From assembly GCA_022775385.1 (NCBI GenBank), contig JALFIV010000033.1, forward strand, positions 62,001 to 126,000: a stretch of DNA of 64,000 nt, in the 5' to 3' direction. Below, in pieces: positions 31,427 to 38,921 of this stretch; position 1 is the stretch's first letter; every line of letters starts with the position of its first letter. This stretch comes from Clostridiales bacterium (GTDB taxonomy: Bacteria; Bacillota; Clostridia; Oscillospirales; Butyricicoccaceae). A model generated the notes under the pieces. The model worked only from the letters and a program-made list of their open reading frames with translations. It did not search any database and was not told where the DNA came from. The translations under genes and the position numbers were made by a program.

Positions 31427-33013
31427 ATGTCTATTTTAGTAAACAATATCCGCATCCCGCTGGAGGCGGACACGGAGGAGGCGTTCCGCACCGCCTGTGC
31501 GCGGTGTGATCTGCCGCTCGGGCAGGTGACCGCCTCGGTGTACCGCGAATCGCTGGATGCACGGCGCGGGACGATCACGCGCGTGCTCTCCGTCCTGCTG
31601 GACGGGATCCCGGAGGAGCAGGCGCTTGCCGAGCGCATCAACCGTCCGGATGTCCGGTACAAAAAGCCGGCGGAGGAGCCGAAACCCGCGGGACACAAGC
31701 CGCTCGCCCACCGTCCGGTGGTTGTCGGACTGGGACCGGCGGGACTGTTCGCGGCGCATCTGCTCGCGAAAAACGGCTACCGTCCGATTGTGCTCGAGCG
31801 CGGCGACTGTGTGGAAGACCGCGACAGGGCGGTCGAGGAGTTCTGGCGCGGCGGCGCGTTCTCCGAGCGGAGCAACATCCAGTTCGGCGAGGGCGGCGCG
31901 GGAGCCTATTCCGACGGCAAGCTGATGACGCGCATCCACGATCCGCTCAGCGAGGTCGTACTGCACACGCTGGTGGCGCACGGCGCGCCGGCGGACATCC
32001 TGACCAAGGCAAAACCGCACATCGGGACGGACATCCTCAAGGACGTCGTCCGCTCGATGCGCGAGGACATCATCCGGCTGGGCGGCGAGGTGCATTTCCG
32101 CACCGCACTCACCGGCATCATTCAGAAAAACGGGCGCCTGACCGGCATTCTGGCGGACGGACAGGAGATTGCCTGCGAGCAGCTGATTCTCGCAATCGGC
32201 CACAGCGCGCGTGACACGTTTGTCCGGCTGCACGACTGCGGACTCCGGATGGAGCCCAAGCCGTTTTCGGTCGGCGCGCGCATCGAGCATCTGCAGAGCG
32301 CGATCGACAGAGCGCGCTACGGACGGGCGGCGGGACATCCCGCACTGCCGCCGGCGGAGTACACGCTGTCCCACCGGCAGAACGGCAGAGCATGCTATTC
32401 GTTCTGTATGTGTCCGGGCGGACAGGTGGTCGCGGCGCAGAGCGAGGAACACACGGTGGTCACCAACGGCATGAGCTATCACGCCAGAGACGGCGTCAAC
32501 GCCAATGCGGCGGTCGTGGTCTCGGTCGGACCGGAGGACTTTGACGGCTCGTCGGTGTTCGCTGGCATGGAGTTCCAGCGCAGGATTGAGCGCGCCGCCT
32601 ACCGAGCCAACGGAAGCTATCGTGCGCCGTGTCAGCGCGTCGGCGATTTTCTGGAGGACAGACCGAGCAGAACATGCGGCTCGGTTCATCCGACCTATCC
32701 GGTCGGTGTCCGGTACGGGACGCTCACGGGCGTCCTGCCGGAGTTTGTCCTGCGTGAGATGCGCGACGGACTGCGCGTGTTCGGCAGAAAGATCCGCGGC
32801 TATGACGCGGCGGATGCGCTGCTGACCGGACCGGAGACCCGGACGTCCTCTCCCATCCGCATTGTGCGCGGAGAGGATCGGTACAGCACCGGACTGACCG
32901 GTGTCATCCCGTGCGGCGAGGGCGCCGGCTATGCGGGAGGCATCATGAGCGCCGCGGTGGACGGATTGTCCTGTGCGTCGCGGATTATGGACGAATATCG
33001 TCCGTTTGATTAA
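31427..33013 (+). CDS. FAD-dependent oxidoreductase (COG2509 type)
   Basis: A 528-residue flavoprotein. After about 100 residues of N-terminal domain with LDARRGTITRVLSVLL, the dinucleotide fold VVVGLGPAGLFAAHLLAKNG binds FAD. FGEGGAGAYSDGKL and the C-terminal GVIPCGEGAGYAGGIMSAAVDG are typical of this uncharacterised dehydrogenase family. The natural substrate is unknown. ATG 31427 follows cdaR after 7 bases. Next comes an RseC-like protein, which suggests a redox theme. Confidence 0.88.
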   Translation: MSILVNNIRIPLEADTEEAFRTACARCDLPLGQVTASVYRESLDARRGTITRVLSVLLDGIPEEQALAERINRPDVRYKKPAEEPKPAGHKPLAHRPVVVGLGPAGLFAAHLLAKNGYRPIVLERGDCVEDRDRAVEEFWRGGAFSERSNIQFGEGGAGAYSDGKLMTRIHDPLSEVVLHTLVAHGAPADILTKAKPHIGTDILKDVVRSMREDIIRLGGEVHFRTALTGIIQKNGRLTGILADGQEIACEQLILAIGHSARDTFVRLHDCGLRMEPKPFSVGARIEHLQSAIDRARYGRAAGHPALPPAEYTLSHRQNGRACYSFCMCPGGQVVAAQSEEHTVVTNGMSYHARDGVNANAAVVVSVGPEDFDGSSVFAGMEFQRRIERAAYRANGSYRAPCQRVGDFLEDRPSRTCGSVHPTYPVGVRYGTLTGVLPEFVLREMRDGLRVFGRKIRGYDAADALLTGPETRTSSPIRIVRGEDRYSTGLTGVIPCGEGAGYAGGIMSAAVDGLSCASRIMDEYRPFD

Positions 33014-33028
33014 AAAGGAGGAATTGTG

Positions 33029-33439
33029 ATGCAGCAGAATGCGATTGTAACCGAGCTGCTTCCGAATAATATTGCGCGTCTGCAGATTCAGCGGCAGACC
33101 GCGTGCGGCCACGACTGCAGCAAATGCGGCGGCTGCGGAGAGATGTACACCGCCCCGATCTTTGTCGAGGTGAAAAACCGGATCCACGCCGAGGTCGGCG
33201 ATCTGGTCAAGGTCGAGGGCAGCTCGAAGAACGTCCTCGGTCTTGCGGCGATTGTCTACGTCATCCCGTTTGTCCTGTTCTTTGTGTTCTACGCGATTGC
33301 GGCGGCGATGCACTCGTCCATCCCGGGTGTGTTCGCCATGATCGGCCTCGCGCTCGGCATTCTGGGCGCCAAGCTGTTCAGCGACTATCACAAGAAGCAC
33401 GCCAAGCCGGTCTATGAGATGACCCGCATTCAGGCATAA
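33029..33439 (+). CDS. RseC/SoxR-reducing family membrane protein
   Basis: A 136-residue protein. Cys26, Cys30, Cys33 and Cys36 (CGHDCSKCGGC) lie in the N-terminal part and may hold an iron-sulfur or metal site. Two transmembrane helices follow (AAIVYVIPFVLFFVFYAIAA; IPGVFAMIGLALGILGAKLF). Proteins of this family work with electron-transfer complexes that reduce SoxR or feed Rnf; the exact partner here is unclear. A strong AAAAAGGAGG site precedes ATG 33029. Confidence 0.87.
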   Translation: MQQNAIVTELLPNNIARLQIQRQTACGHDCSKCGGCGEMYTAPIFVEVKNRIHAEVGDLVKVEGSSKNVLGLAAIVYVIPFVLFFVFYAIAAAMHSSIPGVFAMIGLALGILGAKLFSDYHKKHAKPVYEMTRIQA

Positions 33440-33443
33440 CCGG

Positions 33444-34322
33444 ATGTTCGGCTTTATCCGCCCGCTGAAAAGCGAGCTCAAGGTCCGCGAGTGGGAGCGG
33501 TTTCAGTCGGTCTACTGCGGACTGTGCCATACGATCCGGTCGCGGTACGGCATCGCGCAGACCCTCCTGCTCAGCTACGACTGCACCTATCTCGCGCTCG
33601 TGCTGGACAGCACATCGGCGGGCTGTGAGACCTGCCGCCGGCGGTGCATTACCCATCCGTTCCGAAGGAGGACCTGTGCGCACGAGAGCGACGGCATCCG
33701 CCACGCGGCGGCGGTCAGCGTGATCCTGAACTGGCACAAGCTGCAGGACACGATTGACGACGAGAAGGGCTGGAAACGTCTCGGCGCGAAGCTCCTGCGT
33801 CTGCTGCTCCGTCGCGGCTACCGGAAGGCACAGCGCGACAATCCGGAATTTGACCGCGCGGCCGCCGAACAGCTCCGGACGCTCAGCCGGATTCAGGACG
33901 AGCAGACCGCGTCGCTGGATATTCCGGCGGACACCTTTGCCGGTCTGCTGCGCGCGGCGGTTCCGCAGGAGCGGGAGGACGCCCGGATTCTCGGCGAGAT
34001 GTTCTATCACACCGGACGGTGGATCTATCTGATCGACGCGTGCGATGATCTCGCGGACGATTTTGCATCCGGCAGCTACAATCCGGTTCGTCTGCGCTTT
34101 TCGCTCACTCAGCCGGATCTCACCCCGTGGAAGCAGGGACTGAACCACACTCTGCTGCAGTCGCTTGCGGCATCCTATCATGCATATATTCTGCTGGACA
34201 GAAAGAAAGACGGCGGAATTATAGAAAATATTCTGTGCCAAGGTCTGCCGGAGGTCACGCGGCAGGTTTTGAACGGTACATTTGATCAAAACGGAGGAAA
34301 AAACAGGCATGGATCCATATAA
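33444..34322 (+). CDS. DUF5685 family protein
   Basis: A 292-residue protein starting MFGFIRPLKSELKVREWERF with VYCGLCHTI shortly after, a hallmark of the DUF5685 group found in Clostridia. A Cys cluster (CETCRRRC) near residue 56 may hold metal. An acidic motif YLIDACDDLADD near residue 195 recalls the metal-binding Asp motifs of isoprenoid synthases, but that link is only suggestive. No signal peptide. It overlaps the DnaJ-like gene by 14 bases. Confidence 0.78.
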   Translation: MFGFIRPLKSELKVREWERFQSVYCGLCHTIRSRYGIAQTLLLSYDCTYLALVLDSTSAGCETCRRRCITHPFRRRTCAHESDGIRHAAAVSVILNWHKLQDTIDDEKGWKRLGAKLLRLLLRRGYRKAQRDNPEFDRAAAEQLRTLSRIQDEQTASLDIPADTFAGLLRAAVPQEREDARILGEMFYHTGRWIYLIDACDDLADDFASGSYNPVRLRFSLTQPDLTPWKQGLNHTLLQSLAASYHAYILLDRKKDGGIIENILCQGLPEVTRQVLNGTFDQNGGKNRHGSI

Positions 34323-34935
34323 AATTCTCGATATCTCCCCGAATGCGACGGATGATGAAGTAAAGAGCGCCTACCGCGAGCTGGCGCGCAAGTATCATCC
34401 GGACAACTACGTCAACAACCCGCTGGCGGATCTGGCGCAGGAGAAGATGCAGCAGATCAACGAGGCGTATGACGCGATCATGAAGGAGCGCAAATCCGGC
34501 GGCTCGGCGCGTTCGGGCGGGTATCAGAGCAGCGGCGGCTACCAGAGCGGCGGCTATGGCTACGCCGGTCAGTCGGCCGGATATCGCGGCGCCAACGCCA
34601 ATATCTACAATCAGGTGCGCAACGCGATCAATGTCGGCAACATCGGCATGGCGGAGGGACTGCTCGACCGCGTGTCCGACCGCGACGCGGAATGGCACTA
34701 TCTCCGCGCGAATGTCTGCTACCGCAAGGGATGGTTTGATGAGGCGATGCAGGAGATCAACCAGGCCTGCGGCATGGAGCCGAACAACTACGAATACCAG
34801 CGCACGAAGCAGGTGCTCAGCCAGAGTGCCCAGTACGGCGGCTACCGTCCGACGCAGGGCAACGATGCGATGGACTGCTGTGCGCAGCTGCTGTGTCTCA
34901 ACTGCCTGTGTGACTGTATGGGAGGCGGCTGTTAA
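34309..34935 (+). CDS. J-domain (DnaJ-like) protein
   Basis: A 208-residue protein. The N-terminal 65 residues are a J domain with the HPD motif at 30-32 (ARKYHPDNY), which stimulates Hsp70 ATPase. A Gly/Ser/Tyr-rich linker (GGSARSGGYQSSGGYQSG) and a TPR-like helical region (NIGMAEGLLDRV ... RDAEWHYLRANVCY) follow, ending in a Cys-rich tail (DCCAQLLCLNCLCDC). It lacks the zinc domain of classical DnaJ, so it is a specialised co-chaperone. GGAGG precedes ATG 34309. Confidence 0.9.
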   Translation: MDPYKILDISPNATDDEVKSAYRELARKYHPDNYVNNPLADLAQEKMQQINEAYDAIMKERKSGGSARSGGYQSSGGYQSGGYGYAGQSAGYRGANANIYNQVRNAINVGNIGMAEGLLDRVSDRDAEWHYLRANVCYRKGWFDEAMQEINQACGMEPNNYEYQRTKQVLSQSAQYGGYRPTQGNDAMDCCAQLLCLNCLCDCMGGGC

Positions 34936-35451
34936 GTGGCAATGGATAGGAAAAACAGGAATGGGACGCTTGCGATGGGCGGCGTCCTCTCGGCGCTGGC
35001 GCTGATGTTTCTGCTGGCGGCGTCGATGCTGCCGGCCGGACGTCTGGGATGCGCGGCACTAGCCGGTGTGGTCGGCGCCGTGGTGCTCGTCCGCTGCGGC
35101 TGGAAAACCGGGATGATGAGCTGGATTGCCGTCTCGGTGCTCTCCCTGCTGCTCTCGCCGAGCAAGGGGAGCGCGATGCTGTATACGATCTTTTTCGGTC
35201 CGTATACGCTGATGAAAAACCGCATCGAACGGCTGAACCGCGCGCCGCTCGAGTGGCTGCTCAAGTTTTTGTTCTGCATGGCGGTCTCGGTCCTGGTCTT
35301 TTTCTTCTCCGCCGACATCCTCGGTCTGTTCCCGCCGGTCATCGCCGGCAAGCTCTGGCTGTTTCTTCCGGCGGTCGCGGTGGTCTTTCTCGCGTATGAT
35401 GTCGTGTTCTCCAAGATGATCGCGATGCTCATCGCCCGTCTGCCGAAATAA
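34936..35451 (+). CDS. Membrane protein of unknown function
   Basis: A 171-residue protein with about five hydrophobic segments (LSALALMFLLAASML; LAGVVGAVVLV; WIAVSVLSLLLS; FLFCMAVSVLVFFF; FLPAVAVVFLAYDVVFS), with a positive-inside loop after the fourth (MKNRIERLNR). It follows the J-domain gene directly and ends the operon. The size and helix number recall the DUF2232/ECF-like membrane families but I cannot assign it. GTG 34936 is favoured by distance from GGAGG; ATG 34942 is also possible. Confidence 0.75.
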   Translation: MAMDRKNRNGTLAMGGVLSALALMFLLAASMLPAGRLGCAALAGVVGAVVLVRCGWKTGMMSWIAVSVLSLLLSPSKGSAMLYTIFFGPYTLMKNRIERLNRAPLEWLLKFLFCMAVSVLVFFFSADILGLFPPVIAGKLWLFLPAVAVVFLAYDVVFSKMIAMLIARLPK

Positions 35452-35477
35452 AACACAAAAAACCGATGAATTTCTTC

Positions 35478-35519
35478 AACCCGTATGTCTTGACGGCAAG
35501 ATATACGGGTTGTTATAAT
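35478..35519 (+). promoter_or_regulatory. Promoter of the yicC operon overlapping a hairpin
   Basis: TTGACG at 35490-35495, 18-base spacer and TATAAT at 35514-35519. A 15-base stem (35478-35492 with 35497-35511, one G-U) covers the -35 region and spacer. The hairpin lacks a U-tract. Confidence 0.65.
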
Positions 35520-35592
35520 ATACTGAAGACCCTTTTGTAATGAGTGAAAGAAAAGGGTCTCTGAGTAATGCATGAAAACAGGAGGGACCGGC

Positions 35593-36468
35593 TTGAAAAG
35601 CATGACTGGATACGGCAGAGCCCGTATGACCATCAGCGATCGGGAGATTACCGTCGAGATCCGTTCGGTAAACCATCGCTATCTGGATGTCACCGTCAAG
35701 GCGCCGCGCATCTACGGATTTCTGGATGAGGCGGCGAAGAGCGCAATCGGCAAGTGGATTGCACGCGGCAAGGTCGACATCTACATTTCCATCGACGCAT
35801 CCGATGCCGGAGATGAGACCATTGTACTGAACAAGCGGATTCTGGAGAATTATCTGGATCTGCTGCATGAGATCCGCGACACCTATTCGCTGACGGACGA
35901 CATCAGCGTGATGAGTATGGCGAAGCTGCCGGATGTGTTCACGGCGGAGAAGCAGGAGGCGGACGCCGAGGAGATCAAGCGCGATGTGCTGACAGTGCTT
36001 AGCGCCGCGGCGGAGGATTATGCCGCAATGCGTGAGCGCGAGGGCGAGAAGATGCGCGAGGACATCCTGAACCGGCGCGAGACCATTCTCGGTCTGGTGT
36101 CTCAGGTCGAGGCGCGCTCCCCGAAGGCGGTGGAGGAATACCGCGCCAAGCTGACCGCGCGCATGAACGAGGTGCTGTCGGACACGACGATTGATCCCCA
36201 GCGCATACTGGCGGAGGCGGCGATCTATGCCGACCGCACCGCGGTGGACGAGGAAACCGTCCGTCTGCGCAGCCATATGCAGCAGCTCCAGCTGATGGCG
36301 GACGACACCCATCCGACCGGCCGCAAGCTGGACTTCCTGGTACAGGAGATGAACCGCGAGGCGAACACCATCGGCTCCAAGGCAAACGACATGGAGCTTG
36401 CCAAGATTGTGGTCGATCTCAAGGCGGAGATTGAGAAGATCCGCGAGCAGGTTCAGAACATCGAGTAA
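35593..36468 (+). CDS. yicC: YicC family endoribonuclease
   Basis: A 291-residue protein of the YicC family, endoribonucleases linked to stress and small-RNA decay in other bacteria. It starts [10 protein letters not shown] and has [16 protein letters not shown] near the N-terminus and [22 protein letters not shown] near the C-terminus, both highly typical. TTG 35593 lies six bases after GGAGGG and gives the family-standard N-terminus; ATG 35572 would place that ribosome site inside the gene. It leads a long run of housekeeping genes. Confidence 0.92.
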   Translation: MKSMTGYGRARMTISDREITVEIRSVNHRYLDVTVKAPRIYGFLDEAAKSAIGKWIARGKVDIYISIDASDAGDETIVLNKRILENYLDLLHEIRDTYSLTDDISVMSMAKLPDVFTAEKQEADAEEIKRDVLTVLSAAAEDYAAMREREGEKMREDILNRRETILGLVSQVEARSPKAVEEYRAKLTARMNEVLSDTTIDPQRILAEAAIYADRTAVDEETVRLRSHMQQLQLMADDTHPTGRKLDFLVQEMNREANTIGSKANDMELAKIVVDLKAEIEKIREQVQNIE

Positions 36469-36482
36469 AGGAGCATTCGCGT

Positions 36483-36743
36483 ATGAAGCTCATCAACATT
36501 GGTTTCGGCAATCTGGTTTCTGCCGACCGGGTGATTGCGGTGGTCGCACCGGAGTCCGCACCGGTCAAGCGTATCGTGCAGGAGGCACGGGAGCGGCAGA
36601 TGGTCATCGACGGCACCTACGGACGGCGCACGCGCGCGGTTCTGGTGATGGACAGCGACCATGTTGTGCTCTCGGCCATCTCGCCGGATGCGATTGCGGG
36701 ACGCGCAGACAGCCGGGACGAGGAATCCGAGGTGGCAGAATGA
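36483..36743 (+). CDS. remA: RemA-like regulator (DUF370)
   Basis: An 86-residue protein starting [20 protein letters not shown] with [19 protein letters not shown] later, matching RemA/DUF370. In Bacillus RemA is a DNA-binding regulator of matrix genes and osmoprotection; in Clostridia its targets are unknown. The yicC-remA-gmk-rpoZ order is conserved in Firmicutes. It overlaps gmk by four bases. Confidence 0.92.
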   Translation: MKLINIGFGNLVSADRVIAVVAPESAPVKRIVQEARERQMVIDGTYGRRTRAVLVMDSDHVVLSAISPDAIAGRADSRDEESEVAE

Positions 36744-37333
36744 AAGAGCAGAAGGGCACACTGTTTGTGCTGACCGGTCCGTCCGGCGTCGGCAAGGGAA
36801 CCCTGCTGTCGCATGTGCTCCCGCAGCTGGACTCGCTGTTTTTGTCGGTCTCCGCGACCACACGCGAGCCGCGTCCGGGAGAGCAGGACGGTGTCCATTA
36901 CTATTTCCTGAGTCCGGAGCAGTTCCGCAGCCGGATCGAGGACGGTGCGTTTCTCGAGCATGCGCAGTTCAGCGGAAACTATTACGGCACGCCGTCCGCA
37001 CCGATTGACGAGCATCTGAGCCGCGGCGAGGATGTGGTTCTTGAGATCGAGGTGCAGGGCGCGATGCAGATCCGTGAAAAGCGTCCGGATGCGGCGATGA
37101 TCTTTGTCGCGCCGCCGGACTTTGCGACGCTGGAGGCGCGCCTGCGCGGCCGTCAGACCGAGGCGGAGGACGCGATTGCACTTCGTCTGGAAACCGCGAA
37201 GCACGAGCTGCAGCAGATTCCGAAGTTCGACTACGTCGTCATCAACGACGACCTCACCCGTGCGGAGGAGGAGCTCAAGGCCGTATTCCTTGCGGAGCGC
37301 GCCCGCACGATGCACCGCACGTTCCATATTTAA
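36740..37333 (+). CDS. gmk: Guanylate kinase
   Basis: A 197-residue kinase converting GMP to GDP with ATP. The P-loop is [11 protein letters not shown], followed by [19 protein letters not shown], where GMP binds, and [13 protein letters not shown] 36740 sits in an ATGA overlap with remA. Standard length. Confidence 0.96.
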   Translation: MKEQKGTLFVLTGPSGVGKGTLLSHVLPQLDSLFLSVSATTREPRPGEQDGVHYYFLSPEQFRSRIEDGAFLEHAQFSGNYYGTPSAPIDEHLSRGEDVVLEIEVQGAMQIREKRPDAAMIFVAPPDFATLEARLRGRQTEAEDAIALRLETAKHELQQIPKFDYVVINDDLTRAEEELKAVFLAERARTMHRTFHI

Positions 37334-37396
37334 TTTGTCATTCACGTGCACGGCCGAGGCGGCCGTGCGGGATATCATTGAAGGAGAGATACACTT

Positions 37397-37708
37397 ATGT
37401 TAAATCCGTCTATGCAGGATCTGATGAAGAAAGTCAACAACCGCTATCTGCTGGTCAATCTGGCGGCACAGCGTGCGCGCGACATCGCGCTCAAGGCGGA
37501 AGCGGCTGAGGAGAAGATTCCGGATAAGCCGGTCAAGCTTGCGCTGGACGAGATCGCCGCAGGTAAGATTGAATACTGCGAGGGTCCGAAGCCGGAGCCG
37601 GCGGCGCCGGTGGAGGATGTTCTTGCATCCATCGATCTGGACGCAGTGGACGAAGATGTTCTTCTGGACGACGAGCCGGAAGAGGACGACACGGTAGAGG
37701 AGCTGTAA
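37397..37708 (+). CDS. rpoZ: RNA polymerase omega subunit
   Basis: A 103-residue omega subunit. MLNPSMQDLMKKVNNRYLLV and the later KPVKLALDEIAAGKIEY are typical. An acidic extension (about residues 72-103) follows the core. It helps assemble beta-prime into RNA polymerase. GAAGGAGAG precedes ATG 37397. It follows gmk as in most bacteria, here after a 63-base gap with a GC-rich hairpin. Confidence 0.94.
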   Translation: MLNPSMQDLMKKVNNRYLLVNLAAQRARDIALKAEAAEEKIPDKPVKLALDEIAAGKIEYCEGPKPEPAAPVEDVLASIDLDAVDEDVLLDDEPEEDDTVEEL

Positions 37709-37712
37709 GCCC

Positions 37713-38921
37713 ATGGACGTTTCCGGAAAGACGGTTGTACTGGGCGTGACGGGCGGCATCGCCGCCTACAAGGCCTGTGATCTGGTCAGCCGGCTGAGGA
37801 AGAAAAACATCGAGGTCCGCGTCATCATGACCGAGCATGCCTGCGAGTTCGTCCAGCCGCTCACCTTTGAGGTGCTGTCCAACGCGCGCGTCGTGACCGA
37901 CCAGTTCAACCGCGATTTCCCGTGGGAGGTCGAACACATTGCGCTGGCAAAGGCGGCGGATGTGTTCGCGGTCGTTCCGGCGACGGCGAATTTCCTCGCC
38001 AAGGCCGCAAACGGCATCGCGGACGACATGCTGTCCACGACGGTGCTCGCGACCCGCGCACCGCTGGTGATCGCACCGGCGATGAACACCGCGATGTACG
38101 AGCATCCGGCGACACAGCAGAATATCGAGACCCTTCGTGCGCGCGGCGCGCAGTTTGTCGAGCCGGCGAGCGGTCATCTGGCGTGCGGTGATTCCGGAAA
38201 GGGAAAGCTCGCGGATGTCGAAGTGATCGAAGAGGCGGTTCTGTCCGCGCTGACTGTCAAGGATCTCGCGGGAAAGACCGTCACGGTCACGGCGGGACCG
38301 ACGCGCGAGGCGCTCGACCCGGTGCGTTTTCTGTCCAACCATTCGACGGGAAAGATGGGCTATGCCATCGCGCGCTGTGCTGTGCGCCGCGGCGCACGTG
38401 TGAATCTGATCTCCGGACCGGTCTCGCTGACCCCGCCGCAGGGCGTCAATCTGATTCCGGTCACCTCCGCCTGCGAGATGCGCGAGGCGGTTTTGGAGGC
38501 ACTGCCGCAGTCGGATATCGTTGTCAAGGCCGCCGCGGTCGGAGACTACCGTCCGGCGGAGTACGCCGACAACAAGATCAAGAAAAAGAACGATGACATG
38601 AGCGTTTCGCTGGTGCGCAATCCGGACATTCTGGCGGAGATCGGCACCCTGCGCCGGGACGATCAGGTGATCTGCGGCTTCTCGATGGAGACCCGCGATC
38701 TGCTGGAGAACTCGGCGAAAAAGCTGAACGCGAAAAACTGTGACGTCATCGTCGCAAACAATCTCAAGACCAAGGGCGCGGGCTTCGCGGGAGACACCAA
38801 TGTGGTCACCCTGCTGTACCGTGACGGTCGGGTGGAGCCGCTTGAGCTGATGAATAAGGGCGATGTGGCGGACATTCTGCTGGATCGTCTGGCCGCGCTC
38901 TCGGCGAAGCAAAACGTATGA
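37713..38921 (+). CDS. coaBC: Phosphopantothenoylcysteine decarboxylase/synthetase
   Basis: A 402-residue bifunctional coenzyme A enzyme. The N-terminal flavoprotein half (CoaC; VTGGIAAYKACDLVSRLRKK, the catalytic His region FPWEVEHIALAK, and PAMNTAMYEHPATQ) decarboxylates phosphopantothenoylcysteine. The C-terminal half (CoaB; TVTVTAGPTREALDPVRF, VVKAAAVGDYRP) joins phosphopantothenate to cysteine using CTP. It lies four bases after rpoZ and overlaps priA by four bases. Confidence 0.96.
   Translation: MDVSGKTVVLGVTGGIAAYKACDLVSRLRKKNIEVRVIMTEHACEFVQPLTFEVLSNARVVTDQFNRDFPWEVEHIALAKAADVFAVVPATANFLAKAANGIADDMLSTTVLATRAPLVIAPAMNTAMYEHPATQQNIETLRARGAQFVEPASGHLACGDSGKGKLADVEVIEEAVLSALTVKDLAGKTVTVTAGPTREALDPVRFLSNHSTGKMGYAIARCAVRRGARVNLISGPVSLTPPQGVNLIPVTSACEMREAVLEALPQSDIVVKAAAVGDYRPAEYADNKIKKKNDDMSVSLVRNPDILAEIGTLRRDDQVICGFSMETRDLLENSAKKLNAKNCDVIVANNLKTKGAGFAGDTNVVTLLYRDGRVEPLELMNKGDVADILLDRLAALSAKQNV

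Noticed and set aside
31436..33481. 681-residue minus-strand frame
   Set aside because: Shadow of the FAD oxidoreductase and following gene; high G+C codon use creates long antisense frames without ribosome sites or domain patterns. The same applies to other long antisense frames in the window.
35478..35511. Hairpin as a terminator of the upstream operon
   Set aside because: No T-run follows on either strand; it overlaps a good promoter instead.
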